From: Desulfobacterales bacterium | Lineage (GTDB): Bacteria > Desulfobacterota > Desulfobacteria > Desulfobacterales > SpSt-501 | Assembly (NCBI GenBank): GCA_025454275.1 | Contig: JALOOS010000199.1 | Coordinates: 1-6,983 of the forward strand | Length of the DNA: 6,983 bases | Reading direction: 5' to 3' | Shown: positions 1 to 5,486 of the stretch, in pieces | How positions within the stretch are numbered: the first letter of the stretch is position 1 | How the letters are laid out: each line of letters opens with the position of its first letter | Notes under the pieces: model-generated | Told to the model about the DNA's origin: nothing | What the model saw: the letters and a program-made list of their open reading frames with translations, nothing else | Database searches by the model: none | Made by a program: the position numbers and the translations under genes

Positions 1-156
1 TCCGGGCGGGTCGATGTCGGCTTCGAAATCCGCAGCGGCGCAGAGCGGCGGGTCGAGATGGTTCACGCCCAGGACTGGGCGGTCTGGCGGCTGCGGTCGG
101 CACTGGAGGGGCGGCCTCCCGCGGGCGGGGCGGGATCCGCCTACACGATCCAATGA
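1..156 (+). CDS. C-terminal fragment of an unidentified protein (51 codons)
   Basis: An open frame enters from the left edge and ends at the TGA at 154-156, giving 51 residues. The fragment contains a short segment that may be beta-rich (around VDVGFEIRSG), then a Trp-containing stretch (QDWAVWRLRSALEG) and a Gly/Ala-rich tail ending in AYTIQ. Base composition and frame are consistent with coding. It lies 34 bases upstream of the penicillin-binding protein on the same strand, so it may belong to the same operon. I do not recognise the family. The DWAVWRL segment faintly resembles the 'GPWALFRLL' segment near the C-terminus of type VI secretion TssM/IcmF proteins, but this rests on a few residues and should not be used as an annotation. 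Confidence 0.55.
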   Translation, partial: SGRVDVGFEIRSGAERRVEMVHAQDWAVWRLRSALEGRPPAGGAGSAYTIQ

Positions 157-190
157 GGGGCGGGTGCGTCCCTTCCGCGGGTGAGTCTCG

Positions 191-2230
191 ATGCAGCGGC
201 TGAGGATTCTTTTCTACGCGGTGCTGTTGCTCCTGGGCGTCGGGGCGACGATGCTGGTTTTTCTTTTTTTCGTCGTGCTCCGCGATCTGCCCCAGGTGCC
301 CGAGCCGCTGTCGCGGATCATCGAAACCCCGCCGACGGAGATCTTTGCGGCCTCCGGCGAGCGGATCCTTCTGATCGGCGGGCGCGAGGTCGTGCCCCTC
401 AACCGGGTTGCGCCCGTGTTCATCCAGGCGGTCCTCGCCACCGAAGACCACCGGTTCCATGCGCACAGCGGCCTCGACAAGCTGCGCACTCTCAAAGCCC
501 TGTGGGTGACCCTGTTTCGTCCGGGCCGGGTGGAGGGCGCCTCCACCATCACCCAGCAGCTCGCCAAGAACCTTTTTTTCAGCTTTCAGCGCACCTACAC
601 GCGCAAGTTCCGCGAGCTGCTCGTGGCGCTGCAGATCGAGTCCCGTTTTACGAAACAGGAGATCCTCGAGGCCTACATCAACCAGATCCCCTTCGGTGTC
701 GGCGCCCACGGCGTCGAACAGGCCGCCCAGGTGTTCTTCGGAAAACCCGCCCTCCAGCTGAGCCTGCCGGAGGCGGCCCTGCTGGCGGGACTGCCGAAGT
801 CGCCGACCCGCTACAACCCCTTCCGCTACCTCGAGCGGGCCAAGGGGCGGCAGAAGGTGGTCCTGGCACGCATGACCGCGGTCGGAGCCATCACGGTCGC
901 GGAGGCCGAAAAGGCCTGGCAGGCGCCGTTGAGCCTGCGCGAACGCGGCGGGGGCGAGCCGGCCGGAAGCTACTTTCTGGACGTTGTTCTCAAAGAGCTC
1001 GAGGAGCGCTTCGGCTCCGAGGTGGTCTACCACGCGGGCTTGAAAGTGTTCACCACCCTCGACCCTCAGCTCCAGGCCCTGGCGGTGGAATCGGTCCAGC
1101 AGGGGCTCGATCAGCTGGACCGGATGCTCGGGGTGCCTGCGCCGGTCGGAGGGCGGTCGGCCGGCCGCCTCCAGGGGGCGCTGGCCGCCGTCGAGGCGCA
1201 CTCGGGGGCGGTGAGGGCCCTCGTGGGCGGGCGCGACTATGCCGAATCCGAGTTCAACCGCGCGGTCCAGTCCCAGCGGCAGCCGGGTTCCGGCTTCAAA
1301 CCGTTTGTCTACTACGCGGCGCTCGAAAAGCTCGGGATGAGCCCCGCCTCGGTGCTGGTCGACCGCCGCGTGGCGATCCCGGTCGCCGGGCAGCCGCCCT
1401 GGAGCCCGCGGAATTTCAGCGGCGAATTCGAGGGGCCGATGATCCTCAAGCGCGGCCTGGCCCACAGCGTCAACTCCATCGCCGCCCAGCTGGTGGAGCG
1501 GACCGGGCCGGCGGCGGTGGCGGACGTCGCCCGGCGCTGCGGCATCAAGAGCCCCCTCACGCCCGTACCCTCCCTGGCGCTCGGCACCTCGGGGGTGAAC
1601 CCGCTCGAAATGGCGGGGGCCTTCGCCACCTTCGCCGCCGGCGGCATCGCCCACGAGACCTTCTTCATCCGGCGGGTCGAGGATTTTCAGGGCCGCATCC
1701 TCCAGGAGCGGTTGATGGCCGGCCGCCGCACCCTGGACCCGGCCATTGCGTTTCAAGTGCTCGACATGATGCGCGCCGCCCTCGAAGAGGGAACCGCACG
1801 GGTCGTGCGCCAGCTGGGTTTCAGCCTGCCCGCGGCCGGCAAGACCGGCACCACCGACGAGTTCAACGATGCCTGGTTCACCGGGTTCACCCCCATCCTG
1901 AGCGTGTCGGTGTGGGTCGGCTACGACCGGGCCTTCAGCATGCGCGACACCCAAGGCCGGGGCATCACCGGCGGGCGGGGTGCTGCGCCCATCTGGGCCG
2001 ATTTCATGCGCAAGGCCACCGCGGGGGAGCCGCCGCGGGAGTTCCCCGTGCCCGGGAACATCCGCTTCGCAGCGGTCGACCCGGTCACGGGCCAGGCGCC
2101 GGCCTTCTGGGGCGGCAGCCGCATGGAGGTGGCCCTGCGCGAGGGGCAGGCGCGGCCCTCGCCGTTCGGCCCCGCCCCCCGTGAACCGGGCGCCGGCGGG
2201 AGTCAGGAATATGTCCGGGACTCCAACTGA
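191..2230 (+). CDS. Class A penicillin-binding protein: bifunctional peptidoglycan glycosyltransferase / transpeptidase
   Basis: This 679-residue protein polymerises lipid II into glycan strands and cross-links the stem peptides on the outer face of the inner membrane. After a short basic start (MQRLR) there is one membrane helix at about residues 7-30. The GT51 glycosyltransferase domain spans about 40-230 and shows its motifs in order: EDHRFHAHSG with catalytic E85, GASTITQQ at 116-123, RKFRE with E142, and KQEILEAYINQ at 155-165. The transpeptidase domain spans about 320-605, with SGFK at 367-370 (nucleophile S367), SVN at 426-428 and KTGT at 551-554. All key residues are present, so it should be active on both counts. 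It is short for the class, with no evident extra domain between the two catalytic parts and only a Pro/Gly-rich tail. The ATG at 191 gives the natural membrane anchor; only a weak GTGAG precedes it. Its 3' end overlaps the next gene. Confidence 0.95.
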   Translation: MQRLRILFYAVLLLLGVGATMLVFLFFVVLRDLPQVPEPLSRIIETPPTEIFAASGERILLIGGREVVPLNRVAPVFIQAVLATEDHRFHAHSGLDKLRTLKALWVTLFRPGRVEGASTITQQLAKNLFFSFQRTYTRKFRELLVALQIESRFTKQEILEAYINQIPFGVGAHGVEQAAQVFFGKPALQLSLPEAALLAGLPKSPTRYNPFRYLERAKGRQKVVLARMTAVGAITVAEAEKAWQAPLSLRERGGGEPAGSYFLDVVLKELEERFGSEVVYHAGLKVFTTLDPQLQALAVESVQQGLDQLDRMLGVPAPVGGRSAGRLQGALAAVEAHSGAVRALVGGRDYAESEFNRAVQSQRQPGSGFKPFVYYAALEKLGMSPASVLVDRRVAIPVAGQPPWSPRNFSGEFEGPMILKRGLAHSVNSIAAQLVERTGPAAVADVARRCGIKSPLTPVPSLALGTSGVNPLEMAGAFATFAAGGIAHETFFIRRVEDFQGRILQERLMAGRRTLDPAIAFQVLDMMRAALEEGTARVVRQLGFSLPAAGKTGTTDEFNDAWFTGFTPILSVSVWVGYDRAFSMRDTQGRGITGGRGAAPIWADFMRKATAGEPPREFPVPGNIRFAAVDPVTGQAPAFWGGSRMEVALREGQARPSPFGPAPREPGAGGSQEYVRDSN

Positions 2231-3686
2231 TGGTGAAGATGCGATGACCCACCGGCTGCGCCACCTGACGGCCCGGTTGTGGATCACCCTGGTGATCGGG
2301 GGCGCATCGACCCTCGGGGCCATGATGTTGCTCCAGCCCGTGATCGGCCTGGAGGCGGCGCCCGCCGCGGCGGCGGTGCTGATGAGCGGGTCCTTCGTCG
2401 CCGTGGGGTGGGCGGCGGCCCGCCTGGGGCTGTGGCGGGTGCGGCGGCTGCTCTCCGCCGCCGAGGCGGCGGAGCGGGACGGGTTGCGCGTCGCGGCCGC
2501 GGCTCTGTTCGACCGCGCCGGGGCGGTGTTCGACAGCTTCCTGATTCCACCGGCCCTGCGGCGCCGGCGCCTGCCGGCGCTTCACGCCCGGATGGCCCGC
2601 TTCCACCTGTCCGACCCCGGGGGGCACGGCGCCCGGGAGGCCTTCATCCGCCGTTACCTCATGCGGGCCCCGGGCGACGCCGAGGTGGCCGAAGGGTGGG
2701 TGGCGGCGCTGGAGCGATGGGGCGGCCCGGCCGAGGAAGAGGTCGAGCTCGCGGCGTGCCTGGCCGCCGCTCACCCCCGCCACGAACGGATCCAGAAGAC
2801 CCTGGCCCGCTTGTACCTGGCGCAGGAGGTGACCGATTATCCGGCCCTGCAGTGCTATCGCCGGGTCTGCGCCGGGGAAGATCCGCCCGATCCCGGCTTC
2901 TGCCGCGCTGTTGCAAGACTGGTACATGTCTCGGGCTGCAGCGACGAATGGGCCCGAAGGCTGGTTCTCCGGTTCTGCGGCCCCGGTCCCGGCGGCGGGG
3001 GGGCGGAGCCGGTCGTTACCCCGTTGCCTGCGGCAGCCGCTCCATCCCGGATGTGGGAAGCGGCGCCGGCCGATGCCGTCACGGCCGAGGAGGAGGATGC
3101 GGGGGCTTTCCGGATGAGCGTTTTTCCGGGCGAACCGGAGGAGGAAGAGGAGACTGCGCCTCGGACGCGCCCGCGGGGAGCGGCCATGGCCGCGATCCGG
3201 GAGGGCGCGGGGCGGCTCGCGGACGGCCTCCTCCGTTTCACGGCCGACGTTCTGCGCCGGGCGTTCCGGATCGCGGCGCGGGTGGGCGCTGCACCCTGGA
3301 GCCGGCCGGCCGGCTTGTGCGGGCTGGGGGCGGTGCTTCTTGCCGGCGGCCTCTGGTTCTGGTGGGACGACATCCGCCTGTTGCGGGAGGAAGCGGAAGC
3401 CCCTGCCGCCGCCGTTTCGGAACCCGCACCGGCGCCGCTGGTGATGGACCGCTTCACGCTGCAGGTGGCGGCCTATCTCAAGGCGGAGCATGCTTATAAA
3501 TTCGTGGATCAGCTGAAACGCCAGGGGTTTGAGGCCTACTGGACCGAAACGGTCAGCGGCGGCAAGACCTGGTACCAGGTGCGCATCGCCTCTTTCCCCG
3601 ACCGCCAATCGGCGCGGGAGTTGGGCAGCCGGTTGAAGCAGAAGGGCGTGATCGAAGACTTTTACGTGACCCTTTACAGCCGGTGA
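2211..3686 (+). CDS. Membrane protein with C-terminal SPOR (peptidoglycan-binding) domain
   Basis: The protein has 491 residues from the ATG at 2211. Two hydrophobic segments near the N-terminus (about 23-45 and 53-72) precede a long soluble part. That part is alpha-helical and rich in Ala/Arg, vaguely TPR-like (about 80-255), and is followed by an acidic, Gly/Pro/Ala-rich linker containing a run of Glu (about 260-325). A third membrane helix lies at about 367-385, ending in WFWWDD. A SPOR domain fills about 414-489, from FTLQVAAY to DFYVTLYS, and includes the typical WYQVRIASF strand. Three crossings would put the helical part in the cytoplasm and SPOR in the periplasm, where SPOR domains bind denuded glycan at division sites. 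A GGGAG lies 8 bases before the ATG at 2211. An in-frame ATG at 2244, after GGTGAAG, would give 480 residues and is a real alternative. The gene overlaps the penicillin-binding protein by 20 bases, which supports a joint role in wall growth or division. The middle region is not recognised. Confidence 0.85.
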   Translation: MSGTPTDGEDAMTHRLRHLTARLWITLVIGGASTLGAMMLLQPVIGLEAAPAAAAVLMSGSFVAVGWAAARLGLWRVRRLLSAAEAAERDGLRVAAAALFDRAGAVFDSFLIPPALRRRRLPALHARMARFHLSDPGGHGAREAFIRRYLMRAPGDAEVAEGWVAALERWGGPAEEEVELAACLAAAHPRHERIQKTLARLYLAQEVTDYPALQCYRRVCAGEDPPDPGFCRAVARLVHVSGCSDEWARRLVLRFCGPGPGGGGAEPVVTPLPAAAAPSRMWEAAPADAVTAEEEDAGAFRMSVFPGEPEEEEETAPRTRPRGAAMAAIREGAGRLADGLLRFTADVLRRAFRIAARVGAAPWSRPAGLCGLGAVLLAGGLWFWWDDIRLLREEAEAPAAAVSEPAPAPLVMDRFTLQVAAYLKAEHAYKFVDQLKRQGFEAYWTETVSGGKTWYQVRIASFPDRQSARELGSRLKQKGVIEDFYVTLYSR

Positions 3687-4141
3687 GTTTCATCCACCGA
3701 TGGGGGACCTGCGTGACCGCGGCATACGGGGACATACAGTCGGATCTGCGGCCGTCCACGCCCCGGCCCTCCGCGCAGAGGTCTCCGGCCCCCCAGGAGA
3801 TGCCCTCTGAAAGGGAGGCCCCGGAGGCGGAGCCGCTGATCCTCTGCCGCGAGTGCCTGCACCCGGTGACGCGGGAGACGGAGCGGCTTTCGGTCGACGG
3901 CGCGCACCGCCACACCTTTGCCAATCCCCACGGCGTCGTGTTCGAGATCGGCTGCTTCCGGCGCGCGCCGGGGTGCGCGTATGCCGGAGCGAGCAGCGAC
4001 GAGTTCTCCTGGTTCGCCGGCTACACGTGGCGGGTCGCCCTTTGCGCCGCTTGCCTCATCCACCTGGGTTGGGTATTCCAATCCCCGGGCGGGGACCGCT
4101 TCCACGGCCTGATTCTCGATCGCCTGATCGAGCCCGCATGA
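3683..4141 (+). CDS. Free-standing CULT-domain protein (cereblon thalidomide-binding-domain homologue)
   Basis: The protein has 152 residues, and about 50-152 match the CULT fold. Visible hallmarks are a zinc site made of C55-x2-C58 and C121-x2-C124, the NPHG motif at 81-84, and the aromatic cage W110, W116 and W130 with F132. The spacings (W-6-W-14-W-2-F, Asn 29 residues before the first Trp, Cys 5 after the second) equal those I recall for human cereblon (N351, W380, W386, C391, C394, W400, F402). In this fold the cage binds cyclic imides and uridine-like ligands; the natural bacterial ligand is not established. The Phe at 108 stands where cereblon has His378. No Lon-like or DDB1-binding part is present. 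The GTG at 3683 overlaps the preceding TGA (GTGA), suggesting coupled translation. In-frame alternatives are GTG 3713, after GGGGGA, and ATG 3800. Residues about 11-50 look disordered, so the true start may be later. No signal peptide is seen. Confidence 0.85.
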   Translation: MSFIHRWGTCVTAAYGDIQSDLRPSTPRPSAQRSPAPQEMPSEREAPEAEPLILCRECLHPVTRETERLSVDGAHRHTFANPHGVVFEIGCFRRAPGCAYAGASSDEFSWFAGYTWRVALCAACLIHLGWVFQSPGGDRFHGLILDRLIEPA

Positions 4142-4252
4142 AGAGGCAGAGGGCAAGGGCAGAGAGCATCGGGTCAACTGCCACGGAATTCTTACCACTT
4201 TGACCCTCTGCCCTATGCTCTATGCCCTATGCTCTATGCCCTCTGCCTTTTT
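4141..4252 (+). terminator. Long imperfect hairpin with T-run between convergent genes
   Basis: AGGCAGAGGGCA at 4144-4155 is perfectly complementary to 4237-4248. The pairing can extend outward through a G-T wobble and two A-T pairs. Further in, 4156-4169 pairs with 4215-4228 (or with 4229-4242) with one mismatch. GGGTCAA at 4171-4177 pairs with TTGACCC at 4200-4206, leaving a loop of about 22 bases. The right arm ends in TTTTT at 4248-4252, as expected for a terminator of the + strand operon ending at 4141. Folding is judged by eye only. Confidence 0.6.
4204..4247 (+). repeat. Six consecutive heptad repeats, consensus CYCTMTG
   Basis: Six 7-base units follow each other without gaps: CCCTCTG, CCCTATG, CTCTATG, CCCTATG, CTCTATG, CCCTCTG, then CC. 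The middle four form two exact copies of the 14-mer CCCTATGCTCTATG (4211-4238). The outer units are identical to each other, so the array is nearly symmetric. The opposite arm (4147-4169) carries degenerate reverse-complement units (CAGAGGG, CAAGGG, CAGAGAG). The last codons of coaE and its TAG stop lie inside the array, so the repeat also encodes the tail KAEGIEHRA. Confidence 0.85.
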
Positions 4253-4796
4253 GGCGGACAGCTGCCGGTAGATCGCCAGCGCCTGGGACCGGGTCTGTTC
4301 GAAGGTGCCTGAGTTGTCGATCACGTGGGTGGCGCGGGCCCGCTTTTGATCGAGGGGCATCTGGGCGCGGATGCGGGCGAGCGCCTCCTCCGCCGTGAGG
4401 TGATCCCGCCGGATGAGGCGCTCGATCTGGAGCTCCTTCGAAGAGCAGCGGCACATCCAGGATCGTTACGGCCGCCGGGGCCGACTGCCGGATGGCCTCC
4501 ACGCGGCGGGCGCACTCCTCCCGCACCCCGGGGTGGACAATCGCTTCGAGAACGGCCCGCTCCCGCGGGTCGCTGAAAACGACGGCAGCCAGTCGGCGGC
4601 GGTCGAGCTCCCCGTCGGTCCCGGCGATGCGGCGGCCGAAATGGGCGAGGATCCGGTCATAGAACGGGGTGCCCCGCCGGACGATCTCGCGCGCGATCCG
4701 GTCGGCATCGATGAGGCGGGCTCCGGCTGAGGCCAGCACGGCGGCGACCGTCGACTTGCCGCTCGCAATCCCCCCCGTCAGCCCGGCGATGACCAC
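4220..4796 (-). pseudogene. coaE: Dephospho-CoA kinase, frame-disrupted by an internal deletion
   Basis: CoaE phosphorylates dephospho-CoA with ATP in the last step of coenzyme A synthesis. Reading leftward from GTG 4796, the first 120 codons match the family: P-loop GGIASGKST at about 8-16, LIDADRIARE at 28-37, LDRRRLAAVVFSDP, IVHPG at about 86-90 and DVPLLFE at 114-120. The frame then becomes nonsense. The family sequence resumes at about 4440 in another frame, as ELQIERLIRRD, a lid-like AEEALARIRAQMP segment, KRARATHVIDNSG and a C-terminal helix, stopping at TAG 4222-4220. Intact family members have about 17-18 residues between LLFE and the ELQIERL-like segment; these are absent. To restore frame the lost length must be 2 modulo 3, for example about 50 or 53 bases. 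The start is well supported: AGGGAGGT lies 7 bases upstream. Because coaE is normally essential and single-copy, a sequencing or assembly deletion, or a second copy elsewhere, must be considered. Confidence 0.85.
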
Positions 4797-4803
4797 TGAA
4801 TCG

Positions 4804-4811
4804 ACCTCCCT
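4804..4811 (-). promoter_or_regulatory. Shine-Dalgarno site that fixes the GTG start of coaE
   Basis: On the - strand AGGGAGGT lies 7 bases before GTG 4796, which itself opens directly into the CoaE N-terminus (MVIAGLTGG). The open frame continues upstream for another 61 codons with no CoaE-like sequence, so this site decides the start. Confidence 0.8.
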
Positions 4812-4850
4812 GGTGAACGCGCCGCGGCACGAGCCGGCCCGCCGGCGGCT

Positions 4851-4864
4851 CTTTGCCGGCAAAG
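4851..4864. promoter_or_regulatory. Perfect 14-bp palindrome in the divergent coaE / hsp20-like gap
   Basis: CTTTGCCGGCAAAG is its own exact reverse complement. It sits 55-68 bases upstream of the coaE start codon and about 134 bases upstream of the divergent small heat-shock gene. That is a suitable place for a dimeric regulator or for a small cruciform. The rest of the 201-base gap (4797-4997) contains only the two ribosome-binding sites and weak, unconvincing promoter-like hexamers. Function is unassigned. Confidence 0.4.
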
Positions 4865-4985
4865 GATCGTATGCGAGCGCTGCAGGCTTGTCAACCGCGG
4901 CCGCTCTACGGTTGCACCGCCGCGATTCGATCTTACCTTGCTCGGTATGCCGGATTGCTTTATCCATCCGAGACTTCAACGAAGC

Positions 4986-4992
4986 AGGAGGT
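4986..4992 (+). promoter_or_regulatory. Consensus Shine-Dalgarno of the Hsp20-like gene
   Basis: AGGAGGT is an exact consensus match, 5 bases before ATG 4998. It is the strongest + strand ribosome-binding site in the window and implies efficient translation of this small gene. It fixes the start codon. Confidence 0.9.
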
Positions 4993-4997
4993 AACTC

Positions 4998-5300
4998 ATG
5001 GCCAAGGAAAAACTGAAAATGGCCGCCGATGTCTGCTCATATGTGGATGAAACGAAAAACCGGGTTCACCTCGAGATCTGTGTGCCCGGAGTCAAAAAAC
5101 AAGCCATCCAGCTCAAGGTTCGCGACGACAGCTTCAGCCTGTTCGCGCCGCGGGATGATTTCGACTACGTGGCCGCCGCCGCCTTCTGCTGCCCGGTCAA
5201 GGCCTCATCCGCCAAGGCGAACTACAAGGACGGGATGCTCAAGGTGAGCCTCAAGCTGAAAGACCCGATGGAAGGGGCTCACACGGTCGCGATCCACTGA
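4998..5300 (+). CDS. Small Hsp20 / alpha-crystallin-like protein
   Basis: The protein has 100 residues. It fits the alpha-crystallin/CS beta-sandwich pattern of small heat-shock proteins: DETKNRVHLEICVPGVKKQAIQLKV broken as strand, VPGV turn (29-32) and strand, then SFSLFAPRDDFDY, then the diagnostic ANYKDGMLKVSLKL segment (74-87), which corresponds to the usual 'A-x-Y-x-NG-V-L' motif. The C-terminus contains V-A-I at 97-99, like the I/V-x-I/V motif through which these ATP-independent holdases form oligomers. The long N-terminal arm of typical Hsp20 proteins (total usually about 140-160 residues) is almost absent. Four cysteines (13, 28, 64, 65, the last two adjacent) are unusual for the family and may be redox-active or bind metal; this is inference. 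It is probably its own transcription unit: a divergent gap lies upstream and a hairpin downstream. Confidence 0.75.
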   Translation: MAKEKLKMAADVCSYVDETKNRVHLEICVPGVKKQAIQLKVRDDSFSLFAPRDDFDYVAAAAFCCPVKASSAKANYKDGMLKVSLKLKDPMEGAHTVAIH

Positions 5301-5321
5301 CCCCTCCGCCCGCCGGTCCCT

Positions 5322-5348
5322 CGCCGCAGGCGCCTTGCGCCTGCGGCG
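5322..5348 (+). terminator. Strong GC hairpin after the Hsp20-like gene
   Basis: CGCCGCAGGCGC (5322-5333) and GCGCCTGCGGCG (5337-5348) are perfectly complementary, giving a 12-bp stem with a 3-base loop, 21 bases after the Hsp20-like stop codon. No T-run follows, only a pyrimidine-rich stretch (CCTTCCTCTCCC). It may be an imperfect intrinsic terminator or an mRNA-stabilising 3' hairpin. Confidence 0.55.
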
Positions 5349-5391
5349 CCTTCCTCTCCCGCGCCTCACCCTCTCCGGTCAAAAAAAGCGG

Positions 5392-5421
5392 TTGACATTC
5401 GCGCGCCTTCTTGACTAAAAA
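5392..5421 (+). promoter_or_regulatory. Sigma-70-type promoter of the rrf2-cytochrome operon
   Basis: A perfect -35 box TTGACA (5392-5397) is followed after 18 bases by TAAAAA (5416-5421), a 4/6 match to the -10 consensus. A run of seven A (5381-5387) lies just upstream and could act as an UP element. The region is locally AT-rich in a very GC-rich window. The predicted transcript would start near 5428, some 60 bases before the regulator's ATG. Confidence 0.6.
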
Positions 5422-5428
5422 GCTCAAG
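5410..5428. promoter_or_regulatory. Second, weaker operator-like inverted repeat over the -10 region
   Basis: CTTGA (5410-5414) and TCAAG (5424-5428) form a perfect inverted repeat around an A-rich centre. It contains GACT-AAAAA-GCTC, a degenerate version of the GACT-N5-AGTC site found 25 bases downstream. It overlaps the proposed -10 box, so a protein bound here would block RNA polymerase. It may be a second binding site for the same regulator. Confidence 0.4.
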
Positions 5429-5435
5429 AAATTTC

Positions 5436-5452
5436 TCGACTTTAAAAGTCGA
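5436..5452. promoter_or_regulatory. IscR/Rrf2-like operator palindrome
   Basis: TCGACTTTAAAAGTCGA is a 17-bp perfect palindrome with a single central A. Its core GACT-N5-AGTC with an AT-only spacer matches the core of the type 1 IscR consensus (GACT-RWWWY-AGTC) in spacing. It lies just downstream of the predicted transcription start and 34 bases before the Rrf2-family gene. Autorepression by that protein is the simplest reading; this is inference from family behaviour. Confidence 0.6.
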
Positions 5453-5486
5453 CAAGCAAGCTCCCTCCCGGAGAAAGACCAGCGGC

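Noticed and set aside
1..156. Assignment of the left fragment to type VI secretion TssM/IcmF
   Set aside because: Only a short Trp-containing segment is reminiscent of that family, and no other type VI gene is visible in the window.
181..2184. 667-codon + strand frame starting with GTG 181
   Set aside because: It overlaps the penicillin-binding protein in another frame and gives an Arg/Pro/Gly-rich product without motifs.
2085..3608. 507-codon open frame on the - strand opposite the SPOR protein gene
   Set aside because: It is Arg/Pro/Gly-rich with no recognisable motif, while the + strand has a clear SPOR domain and membrane helices. It is a high-GC antisense shadow.
4204..4247. Possible CRISPR array
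   Set aside because: The units are 7 bases long and contiguous, with no spacers, so this is a short tandem repeat and hairpin arm.
4888..4966. Sigma-70 promoter for the Hsp20-like gene (TTGTCA, TTGCAC or TTGCTC as -35)
   Set aside because: None has an acceptable -10 box at proper spacing; the best partner, TATCCA, matches only three bases. No CIRCE or sigma-54 element was seen either.
4797..4979. 61-codon N-terminal extension of coaE (ATG at 4979)
   Set aside because: The extension has no CoaE similarity. GTG 4796 has an AGGGAGGT site 7 bases upstream and begins exactly at the family N-terminus.
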